Assembly (NCBI GenBank): GCA_902810075.1
Contig: LR778135.1
Location: 1,302,001-1,366,000 of the forward strand
DNA from: Ruminococcaceae bacterium BL-6
Lineage (GTDB): Bacteria; Bacillota; Clostridia; Oscillospirales; Acutalibacteraceae
Direction of reading: 5' to 3'
DNA: 64,000 nt
Shown here: positions 34,291 to 41,437 of the stretch, piece after piece
How positions within the stretch are numbered: the stretch's first letter is position 1
Layout of the letters: each line of letters opens with the position of its first letter
Translations under genes and position numbers: made by a program
Notes under the pieces: model-generated
Databases searched by the model: none
Seen by the model: the letters and a program-made list of their open reading frames with translations, nothing else
What the model was told of the DNA's origin: nothing

Positions 34291-34497
34291 ATGGCAATTG
34301 TAGTAAATGTTGATGTCATGCTGGCTAAAAGAAAAATGAGTGTTACGGAACTTTCAGAGGGCGTTGGGATAACAATGGCGAACCTTTCGATATTAAAAAA
34401 TGGCAAAGCAAGAGCAATCCGATTTTCAACTTTAGAAGCTATTTGCAGAGTGTTAGAGTGTCAGCCTGGCGATATTTTGGAATATAAGAATAGCTGA
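34291..34497 (+). CDS. XRE-family helix-turn-helix regulator (YozG-like)
   Basis: A 68-residue DNA-binding protein that is one Cro/C1-type helix-turn-helix: MLAKRKMSVTELSEGVGIT, then ANLSILKNGKARAIRFSTLE and the C-terminal CRVLECQPGDILEY found in YozG/SinR-like small regulators. ATG 34291 follows GAGGTG. It is co-transcribed with the DUF2975 membrane protein and probably represses their shared promoter. Confidence 0.85.
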   Translation: MAIVVNVDVMLAKRKMSVTELSEGVGITMANLSILKNGKARAIRFSTLEAICRVLECQPGDILEYKNS

Positions 34498-34527
34498 GTG
34501 CAAAAATGCGGTGCCAGACGCATAAAC

Positions 34528-34576
34528 AAAGAGCCGATGACCGTGAGTGAAATCACGATTATCGGCTCTTTTGTTA
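34528..34576 (+). terminator. Terminator after the XRE gene
   Basis: AAAGAGCCGATGACCGTGA pairs with TCACGATTATCGGCTCTTTT over a short loop, followed by GTTA. Confidence 0.8.
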
Positions 34577-34653
34577 TGATAACGACCAACGCTATGCGAT
34601 TGCTGATTACTTTAACAACGAAAGCCGTTGTTTGTGTAGATGAGCAAGCACAT

Positions 34654-34687
34654 AACACGGCGGCAAACAGGAGGTTGCCGCCGTGTT
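34654..34687. other. Perfect hairpin between convergent genes
   Basis: AACACGGCGGCAA and TTGCCGCCGTGTT form a 13-bp perfect stem with an 8-base loop, without a T-run on either side. It lies in the 300-base space between the XRE gene and the ribosomal protein gene, where I see no coding sequence. Confidence 0.5.
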
Positions 34688-34796
34688 GTATCTTATCGGT
34701 TTTTCTGTTCTTTCTGCCATGCCGCAAAGGCGGGAGATCACTTGTATGAGCTTTTCGGCTGCCTGCTTTGGACAGGGAAAAGCAGCAGCGAATAAT

Positions 34797-35393
34797 TTAT
34801 TCGGCGGCTTCCTGCTGCTGTTCCTCTCCCTTGTCCTCCTCTTCCGGCGCTTCTTCCTTCACCTGCTTTATGACGGCGTAGGTTTCGTTTTCCGGATCCA
34901 GCACCTTAACGCCTTCGGGAAGATGAAAGTCGGCAGCCGTGATCGTCTTTCCGAGCTCCATGCCGGAAACATCGACGGTAACTTCTTCCGGCACCACGGC
35001 GGCTTTGCCCTCGACCTCTATGACTGCTTTCTGGATCTGAAGCTGAAGAAGCTTGTGCTCCAATTCGGCATGACCCTGGATGACGATCGGCAGGTGGGCC
35101 TTCACCAGCTGATCCCTTGCGACCAGTTGGACCGAAACGTGAAGGATTTTGGGTTCGACCGGGTCGCGCTGAATCTCTTTGAGAAATCCGTATTTTTTGT
35201 CATTGTCAAAGTCGATCCACAGCTTTGCATGCTCGCCGTGCTTTGCAATCACCTTGCGGATCGCGGTGCCGTCGAATTTTACGGGGACCGAGGCGGTTCC
35301 GGGGCCGTTCAGCACTCCCGGAATGAAGCCTTCGCGTCTGACTTTGTTCGGTTTCTCCGTTCTCGCATCCGCCTTTAAAACAATTTCTTCCAT
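34797..35393 (-). CDS. rplY: Ribosomal protein bL25 / general stress protein Ctc
   Basis: A 198-residue protein binding 5S rRNA in the large ribosomal subunit. It has the longer two-domain Ctc form: an N-terminal L25 domain (KADARTEKPNKVRREGFIPGVLNG), then a TL5-type C domain (PVEPKILHVSVQLV to VSGMELGKTITAADF), and a Glu/Gln-rich acidic tail. GGAGC lies before the ATG. It stands alone; the hairpin repeat copy C is directly upstream of its start region. Confidence 0.92.
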   Translation of the reverse strand: MEEIVLKADARTEKPNKVRREGFIPGVLNGPGTASVPVKFDGTAIRKVIAKHGEHAKLWIDFDNDKKYGFLKEIQRDPVEPKILHVSVQLVARDQLVKAHLPIVIQGHAELEHKLLQLQIQKAVIEVEGKAAVVPEEVTVDVSGMELGKTITAADFHLPEGVKVLDPENETYAVIKQVKEEAPEEEDKGEEQQQEAAE

Positions 35394-35418
35394 TTATAAT
35401 TGCTCCTTTGCTTGATCT

Positions 35419-35471
35419 AGGCCTTGTTTGAAGAATAAAAGACTCGTTCCTTGATCCTTCAAACAAGGCCT
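35419..35471. repeat. Hairpin repeat, ends-only copy C
   Basis: A 53-base palindrome AGGCCTTGTTTGAAG ... CTTCAAACAAGGCCT matches the terminal inverted pairs of copies A and B but lacks their interior, as expected for an internal deletion derivative. It lies upstream of rplY, 26 bases from its start codon. Confidence 0.75.
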
Positions 35472-35600
35472 AAGTAATTGCTGATATTCGCTTCTTTTAG
35501 TCTATACCAATCGAGCCGAATGGTCAAGTCCCGGACATTTGAAATCCGTCCAAAAGAGCTGAATTTCCGCTTTCCCTTTTACGGGATTGATCCGAAGCTG

Positions 35601-35822
35601 TCATTTGCACTTTTTCCGGATCAGAAAAACCGCCGCGATTGCGGAAACAACTGCGAAAAACGAAACGACAAAGGTTTGAAACGTATGTATGGAATCGTCG
35701 GAGACCAGAATGGAAGTCGGGCCATCCGCACCGCCGATGATACCGACTGAAACCGCGTCGCCATTACCGCCTGACAGCAAGGATAGAAGAAGGCGCCGGG
35801 GCAGTGAGAATTTCCTTTTCAT
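35601..35822 (-). CDS. Small membrane protein with OadB-like GGADGPT motif
   Basis: A 73-residue protein with a basic, hydrophobic N terminus (MKRKFSLPRRLLLSLLSGG), the sequence VGIIGGADGPTSILV, and a C-terminal membrane helix TFVVSFFAVVSAIAAVFLI ending RKKCK. IGGADGPT is the hallmark of the beta subunit of sodium-pumping decarboxylases (OadB/GcdB), a protein about five times longer. The rest of that subunit is absent. Good GGAG spacing before the ATG argues for a real gene rather than a scrap. Function unknown. Confidence 0.65.
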   Translation of the reverse strand: MKRKFSLPRRLLLSLLSGGNGDAVSVGIIGGADGPTSILVSDDSIHTFQTFVVSFFAVVSAIAAVFLIRKKCK

Positions 35823-35920
35823 TTATTTTCTCCTTTTCCGGAATTTTACGCGTCCTTCCGGTTTTCTTGATTGTAACCTCGTTCTCAGCGGTTTGTCAAG
35901 AAAATGCATCCGAAACGGAA

Positions 35921-35940
35921 AAGGCACCCGAAGGTGCCTG
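35921..35940 (-). terminator. Terminator after the CoA-disulfide reductase gene
   Basis: AGGCACC-CGAA-GGTGCCT forms a tight stem with a tetraloop. Read leftward it is followed by TTTTCC. Confidence 0.7.
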
Positions 35941-36000
35941 AAAAAATGCAGGATGCGCTGCCCGTTCCGCAGCTGCGGTTTCCTGAAAGGGAAGACACGA

Positions 36001-37677
36001 TCACTCCGTTTCCGGCTGCCGGCGGATTGCGGCGCGGTTTTCCTGCAGCTGCTTCCACAGCCGGTAGCCGCCGCTCAGGTTCCTCACGCGGGAAAACCCG
36101 TTCTGCAGCAGAATGCGGGAGGCGAGATATCCCCTCAGGCCGATCTGGCAGAACACGTCGATCTCCCGGTCCTTCGGCAGCTTCTCCATTTCCTCCCGCA
36201 GGCTGTCCAGCGGGAAGTTCACGGCGCCGGGGATGGTTCCGCCCTCAAATTCCGCTTCGGTGCGGGTATCCACCAGAACGGATTCCCGCGGGTCGATCGA
36301 ATCGACGTCTTCCGCGTAGAACGGGAAGACCTTGTGCTTCAGAATGTTTTCCGCAACATATCCCGCCATGTTCACCGGGTCCTTTGCGGAGGAGAACGGC
36401 GGGGCATAGCAGAGCTCCAGCCGCGTCAGGTCTTCCACCGTTCCATGCATCCGCAGGACGGAGGCGATTACGTCAATCCTCTTGTCCACCCCGGAAGAGC
36501 CCACGGCCTGTGCCCCGAGCAGACGGCCGCCGTCCGGCGAAAACAGGAGCTTGATGCTCATCGGCGCCCCGCCGGGGTAATACGAGGCGTTGGAAGGCGA
36601 GTAGGTGTAGGATTTCAGATAGGGGGCTCCGGCCGCTTTCAAAGCGGTTTCCGAAAGCCCGGTGGCCGCAAGGACAAGGCCGAAAGCCTTGAGGATGGAG
36701 GAGCCCTGCGCCCCGTCGTACCGGACGGGTTCTCCGCAGATATGGTCCGCGGCGATGCGCCCCTGCCGGTTGGCCGGGGATGCGAGCGGGATGGAAACCG
36801 GCTCGCCGCTCACCGCGTTTGTCACCTGCACCGCGTCGCCGACCGCGTAAATGTCGGGGTCGCTCGTGCGCATGGATTCATCCACCGCGATCGTGCCGCG
36901 CACCCCCGTTTTCAGGCCCGCTTCCGCCGCGAGCTTCGACTCCGGCGAGACGCCGACCGACAGAACAGCGAAATCCGCGGCGATATCCGGCCCATCGGTC
37001 AGATGGAACACCAGCCGGTCCCCGGTTTCCTCTATGGCGCCGACCCCGGTGTTCAGGCGCAGCTCCACGCCCTTCGGCCTCAGGTAATTCTGGACCTCGG
37101 CCGCCGTATCCGGATCAATGGCGGGGATGATATGGTCCTTCTGCTCGACGACCGTGACCCGGATCCCGAGCCGGCTCAGATTTTCCACCATTTCGATGCC
37201 GATGTAGCCCCCGCCGATGATAACGGCGCTTTCCGGGGAATTCCTTTCACAGAATTCCCGGATCGCGAGCGCATCCGGGATCCCGCGCACGGAAAAGACC
37301 CTTTTTCCGTCGAAGCCCGGCAGGGCGGGGCGGATCGGTTCCGCGCCCGGGGAGAGGATCAGCTTGTCGTAGCTTTCCCGGTAAACGGAGCCGTTTTTCC
37401 GCACCGATACGGTTTTCTCCTTGCGGTTGATCGAAACGACCTGTTCCATGGGCCTCACGTCGATTCGGAACCGGCGGGAAAACCCCTCGGGCGTCTGAAC
37501 GACCAGGTCCGATTTTTCCCGGATGACACCTCCGACATAATAGGGGAGGCCGCAGTTGGCAAAAGAGACGAAGCCGCCCCGTTCAAAAAGGATGATCTGC
37601 GCGTGCTCGTCGTTTCTGCGAAGGCGGGCCGCCGCGGTTGCGCCGCCGGCAACCCCTCCGATGATCAGCACTTTCAT
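36001..37677 (-). CDS. CoA-disulfide reductase with C-terminal rhodanese domain
   Basis: FAD/NAD(P)H oxidoreductase of the CoA-disulfide/persulfide reductase family, 558 residues, cytoplasmic. It has an N-terminal FAD fold IIGGVAGGATAAARLRR, the single redox Cys42 in SFANCGLPYYVGG, a central NAD fold IIGGGYIGIEM, and VYAVGDAVQV. The last 100 residues are a rhodanese domain (VLVDTRTEAEFEGGTIPGA; catalytic Cys in VFCQIGLRGY). The pairing suggests reduction of CoA persulfides or polysulfide and a role in sulfur or redox stress. ATG 37677 follows AGGAGG; the upstream open frame is rejected. Confidence 0.92.
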   Translation of the reverse strand: MKVLIIGGVAGGATAAARLRRNDEHAQIILFERGGFVSFANCGLPYYVGGVIREKSDLVVQTPEGFSRRFRIDVRPMEQVVSINRKEKTVSVRKNGSVYRESYDKLILSPGAEPIRPALPGFDGKRVFSVRGIPDALAIREFCERNSPESAVIIGGGYIGIEMVENLSRLGIRVTVVEQKDHIIPAIDPDTAAEVQNYLRPKGVELRLNTGVGAIEETGDRLVFHLTDGPDIAADFAVLSVGVSPESKLAAEAGLKTGVRGTIAVDESMRTSDPDIYAVGDAVQVTNAVSGEPVSIPLASPANRQGRIAADHICGEPVRYDGAQGSSILKAFGLVLAATGLSETALKAAGAPYLKSYTYSPSNASYYPGGAPMSIKLLFSPDGGRLLGAQAVGSSGVDKRIDVIASVLRMHGTVEDLTRLELCYAPPFSSAKDPVNMAGYVAENILKHKVFPFYAEDVDSIDPRESVLVDTRTEAEFEGGTIPGAVNFPLDSLREEMEKLPKDREIDVFCQIGLRGYLASRILLQNGFSRVRNLSGGYRLWKQLQENRAAIRRQPETE

Positions 37678-38147
37678 TTTGATTTTCCTCCTTTTTTGCA
37701 CTTTACTGTCCGGCGTGGAAGGACATGCGGCTCCGCGCGGCGAACGGCAAAGAATCCATCTATTTATCATAAATTTATCGTAACATGACGCAAGCCGAGC
37801 AGCTATTTTAAAGCGGAAAAATTCTAAACACGCAAAACTTATCATGTTTCAATGTTCTCTCAGGCGGCTTTGCTTCCGCTTACGCCGTGAGGTTATTATA
37901 ACATATTTTCCTCACAAATCTGTAACGTGGTCACGAAAAACGTATTCTCTTATTTTTTAAAAATTTTTTATGCAGATTTCAAAATTTTACTGTTCCAATT
38001 AAGAAGAAAATGGTATAATAAACCAAAAGGAAATTTCGCAGTGCACCTGCCCGCACCTTTCCTGGAAAATGGACTGTTTCTGTGCAAAGGAAAAAAGGGA
38101 CGCCGGTCCGGTGATTTTGGCAGGGCGCACAAAGAAAGGAGATTTTC
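37678..38147. other. Divergent intergenic region with extended -10 promoter
   Basis: About 470 AT-rich bases lie between divergent redox genes. Rightward, TGGTATAAT (38011-38019) is an extended -10 about 128 bases before the aldo/keto reductase. Leftward, TTGCGT and TATGAT with 16-base spacing near 37765-37795 are a weak promoter candidate for the reductase. An inverted pair CTCAGGCGG / CGCCGTGAG (about 37859-37893) of unknown use lies between. No gene is visible. Confidence 0.5.
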
Positions 38148-38987
38148 ATGGATGACCATATGATTTTGCTCAATGACGGAAACAGCCTTCCTAAAATCGG
38201 GTTCGGCGTATATTTGATTCAGGAACAGCAGATGCTCGAGGCGGTGCGGGCCGCATACCGCACCGGATACCGGCTTTTCGACACCGCTTCTTTTTACGAA
38301 AACGAGGAGTTTCTGGGCCGGGCCATTCGGCAGCTCGGAATCCCGAGAGATGAAATTCAGATCGCAACGAAGGCGTGGACCACCGAGCTGGGATACGAGG
38401 AGGTAAAGGAAGCCCTGCGCCGAAGCCTTGCAAGGCTTCAGACCGACTATGTGGATGTCTACCTGATCCATTGGCCGCTGCGGGATGAAAAAAAGCTTTC
38501 CGAAACGTGGACCGCCATGGAGGAAATAAAGGACAAGGGCTTTGTGCGCTCCATCGGGGTCTGCAATTTCAAGCAGCACCATCTGAAAGTGATCCACAAG
38601 GGGCATCGGTACGTTCCGGCGATCAATCAGATCGAGCGCCACCCGCTGCTCACGCAGCAGGATCTTGTGGCCTACGACCGTTCACACCGCATCGCGACCC
38701 AGGCGTGGTCCCCGCTGATGCGCGGAAGAAAGGTGATGGATCTGGAACTCATCCGCAGTCTTGCGGAAAAATACGGGAAGACCCCGGCGCAGATCGTTCT
38801 GAACTGGGATATCCGGGAGGGCGTGATTCCCATTCCGAAATCCGTGACGCCATCCCGCATTTCGGAAAACTTCCATGCGCTCGACTTTTCCCTGAGCGAA
38901 GAGGATGTCCGAAGCATCGACGCGCTCAATGTTGATCTGCGTTCGGGAGCCGACCCCGATGCCTATGCGTTTGAACCGAAGAGTTGA
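38148..38987 (+). CDS. Aldo/keto reductase
   Basis: NADPH-dependent carbonyl reductase of the AKR superfamily, 279 residues, TIM barrel, similar to 2,5-diketogluconate-type reductases. The catalytic tetrad is visible as Asp in RLFDTASFYENE, Tyr in the same motif, Lys in IATKAWT and His in YLIHWPL. The cofactor region is IPIPKSVTPSRISENF. AAAGGAG precedes the ATG. It is a single-gene unit with its own promoter and terminator. The physiological substrate is unknown. Confidence 0.9.
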   Translation: MDDHMILLNDGNSLPKIGFGVYLIQEQQMLEAVRAAYRTGYRLFDTASFYENEEFLGRAIRQLGIPRDEIQIATKAWTTELGYEEVKEALRRSLARLQTDYVDVYLIHWPLRDEKKLSETWTAMEEIKDKGFVRSIGVCNFKQHHLKVIHKGHRYVPAINQIERHPLLTQQDLVAYDRSHRIATQAWSPLMRGRKVMDLELIRSLAEKYGKTPAQIVLNWDIREGVIPIPKSVTPSRISENFHALDFSLSEEDVRSIDALNVDLRSGADPDAYAFEPKS

Positions 38988-39036
38988 TTTTTCATAAAGA
39001 TAAAATAATATTTGCACGAATCTTTCCTGAAAGCGG

Positions 39037-39084
39037 GCAGGCCCGGAAAAGCGCTTCAAAACGCTTTCTCGGGCCTGCTTTTCC
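39037..39084 (+). terminator. Terminator after the aldo/keto reductase gene
   Basis: GCAGGCCCG (39037-39045) pairs with CGGGCCTGC (39070-39078), with an inner GAAAGCG / CGCTTTC-like stem, followed by TTTTCC. Confidence 0.75.
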
Positions 39085-39189
39085 TTCACGTTCCGCACGG
39101 GAATCGCCGTCCGCTTATTCGGCCTTTTTCGCCGAATGATCCGGTCTGGAAAAAACAGGGGACGAAACAGGAAAAAAGAGGGCTTTCTC

Positions 39190-39244
39190 TTGACACGGGA
39201 ATAAAATAGGAATAAGATTAGCTTACTAACTGTTAGGAAGCTAA
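39190..39244 (+). promoter_or_regulatory. Promoter and palindromic operator of the MarR-ABC operon
   Basis: TTGACA (39190-39195), 17 bases and TAAGAT (39213-39218) form the promoter. Immediately over and after the -10 lies TTAGCTTACTAAC-T-GTTAGGAAGCTAA (39218-39244), a 27-base palindrome with one mismatched pair. Its size and place are those of a MarR-type operator for autorepression. Confidence 0.75.
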
Positions 39245-39262
39245 CAATAGGGGGATTTTTGA

Positions 39263-39688
39263 ATGGCTCATATTCACAATGCCGTTTACAGGGCGTTTCA
39301 CGCGCAGAGGAACAAGCTCCGCCCCGGCATGGAGCAAATCGGCCTTTCGCCCGGCCAGCCGAAGATTCTGCGGTACCTGTTTCAGAGGGAGAACTGCATG
39401 CAGAAGGATATCGCGGAGGCGCTGGATATCCGCCCGGCCACCGTTTCAAGCCTTTTGGACAATATGGGCCGCGCCGGGCTGATTCAGCGTTCGGATGCGG
39501 CGACGCGCAGGCGGGCCGAATCGATTTCCATCACCGAAAAGGGCCGGCAGAGCTTTGAAAAATGGCAGCGGCTGTGCGACGAGGTGGAAGAGGAATCCCT
39601 GGCCGGTTTTACCGGGGAGGAGCAGGAGCGGTTTTTCGGCTACCTGTGCCGCATGTACCAGAATCTGACGGGAAAGATTCTGGAATAA
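39263..39688 (+). CDS. MarR-family transcriptional regulator
   Basis: A 141-residue winged-helix repressor. The recognition region is CMQKDIAEALDIRPATVSSLLDNM, and the wing is IQRSDAATRRRAESISITEKG with the conserved Asp/Arg pair. The dimerisation helices lie at both ends. It heads an operon with two ABC exporter genes and probably represses it through the palindrome over its promoter. The ligand is unknown, likely a compound the exporter removes. Confidence 0.88.
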   Translation: MAHIHNAVYRAFHAQRNKLRPGMEQIGLSPGQPKILRYLFQRENCMQKDIAEALDIRPATVSSLLDNMGRAGLIQRSDAATRRRAESISITEKGRQSFEKWQRLCDEVEEESLAGFTGEEQERFFGYLCRMYQNLTGKILE

Positions 39689-39712
39689 AAGCCGTTTTCG
39701 GGAGGGAACTGT

Positions 39713-41437
39713 GTGTTAAAGCGTTTTCTGACCTATTTTGAGCAATATCGAAAGGATCTGATTCTCAGCATCGTCTGCGTCGCGCTGGAATCTACGTTCG
39801 AGCTGTCCATTCCGCTGGTGATGGCCGACATCATCGATGTCGGCGTGGCGAACCGGGACAGGGGATATATTTTGCAGCGGGGAGCCCTCATGCTGGTGTG
39901 CGCCCTGATTTCCCTGGCGCTGGGCGCGCTTTACGCCAGGTTCGCCGCGCGCGCGGGGCAGGGCTTCGGCGCTCAGCTGAGAAAGGCGGAATACCGGAAG
40001 GTGCAGAGCTTTTCCTTTTCCAATCTGGACCATTTCAGCATCCCGTCGCTGATCACGCGGCTGACCGGGGACGTCACTGTGTTGCAGAACACCGTATCCA
40101 ACGGGATACGCCCCATGGTGCGCGGCCCCGTCATGATCGTGATGGCGACGATCATGGCGATGATGCTGAACATGGAGCTCGCCGCCGTCTTTTTCGTGGC
40201 GCTTCCCCTGCTCGGATTGTGCCTGTTCCTGATCATCCGGAAGATGCGGCCGATGTATGGAAAAATGCAGAAGGCCCTCGACCTGGTGAACTCCATCGTG
40301 CAGGAAAACCTGACCGCGATCCGCACCGTGAAGTCCTATGTGAAAGGGGACAGCGAATCGAAAAAGTTCGGCGCGGTGAACGAGTCGTTCCGGGGGGCCT
40401 CGGAAGGGGCGTTCCGTTACGCCGCGCTGAACATGCCCTGTTTTCAGCTGATCATGTACGCGACGATCATCTGCATCCTGTGGTTCGGCGGGAATTTCAT
40501 CCACCAGGGGACGATGCAGGTCGGCGTTTTGACGGGGTTTCTGAGCTATGTCCTGCAAATTCTCAACTCCCTGATGATGATCTCCAACGTGTTTCTGATG
40601 CTCAGCCGGTCCGTGACCTCCGGCGAGCGGATTCTGGAGGTGCTCGACGAGCCCGCCGATATTCTCGACGGCGAGGGCGGGCACACGGTGACGCGCGGCG
40701 AGATCGAGTTCGACCACGTTTCCTTCAAATACCAGAAAACGGGAAGGAGAAATGTGCTGTCCGATATCTGCCTGCACATTCTTCCCGGGCAGACGGTGGG
40801 GATCGTCGGCGGGACGGGCTCCGCGAAGTCGTCGCTGGTCCAGCTGATCCCCCGCCTGTACGACGTCACGTCGGGCGGCCTGAAGATAGACGGAGTCGAC
40901 GTCAGGAAGTATTCGCTCGACCATCTGCGCGACGCCGTCGGCATGGTGCTTCAGAAAAACACCCTGTTTTCCGGGACGATCCGGGAAAACCTGAAATGGG
41001 GGAACGAGAGCGCCGATCAGAAAGAGCTGGACTGGGCCTGTCGTATCGCGTGCGTGGATGAATTCCTGCCGCGCATGCCGGGCGGCTACGAGATGGATCT
41101 CGGCCAGGGCGGCGTGAATGTCTCCGGCGGCCAGAAGCAAAGGCTCTGCATCGCCCGCGCCCTGCTCAAGCGCCCGAAGATCCTGATTTTCGACGATTCC
41201 ACCAGCGCGGTCGACACCGCCACCGAAGCGAAGATCTGCGACGGGCTGAAGGCCGAATTGAGGGATACGACGAAGATTATCGTCACCCAGCGCATCCAGG
41301 CCATTGAGAACGCCGATCTGATCGTCGTGATGGAGGATGGGAAAATCGACGCGGCCGGGACGCACGAGGAGCTGCTGGCCTCGAACCGGATCTACCGCAG
41401 CATGTACGAATTCCAGAAGAAGGGGGCCGTTGCGTAA
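39713..41437 (+). CDS. Heterodimeric ABC exporter, half with degenerate catalytic site
   Basis: Membrane exporter half-transporter of 574 residues: six N-terminal helices and a C-terminal ATPase domain. Walker A is GTGSAKSS, the signature [15 protein letters not shown], and Walker B reads ILIFDDSTSAVD, with Asp in place of the catalytic Glu. This is the hallmark of the degenerate half in TM287/288, BmrCD and LmrCD-like heterodimers. GTG start with GGGAGG in front. Its stop overlaps the next gene by one base (TAATG). Predicted to work with the next protein in multidrug or peptide efflux. Confidence 0.9.
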   Translation: MLKRFLTYFEQYRKDLILSIVCVALESTFELSIPLVMADIIDVGVANRDRGYILQRGALMLVCALISLALGALYARFAARAGQGFGAQLRKAEYRKVQSFSFSNLDHFSIPSLITRLTGDVTVLQNTVSNGIRPMVRGPVMIVMATIMAMMLNMELAAVFFVALPLLGLCLFLIIRKMRPMYGKMQKALDLVNSIVQENLTAIRTVKSYVKGDSESKKFGAVNESFRGASEGAFRYAALNMPCFQLIMYATIICILWFGGNFIHQGTMQVGVLTGFLSYVLQILNSLMMISNVFLMLSRSVTSGERILEVLDEPADILDGEGGHTVTRGEIEFDHVSFKYQKTGRRNVLSDICLHILPGQTVGIVGGTGSAKSSLVQLIPRLYDVTSGGLKIDGVDVRKYSLDHLRDAVGMVLQKNTLFSGTIRENLKWGNESADQKELDWACRIACVDEFLPRMPGGYEMDLGQGGVNVSGGQKQRLCIARALLKRPKILIFDDSTSAVDTATEAKICDGLKAELRDTTKIIVTQRIQAIENADLIVVMEDGKIDAAGTHEELLASNRIYRSMYEFQKKGAVA

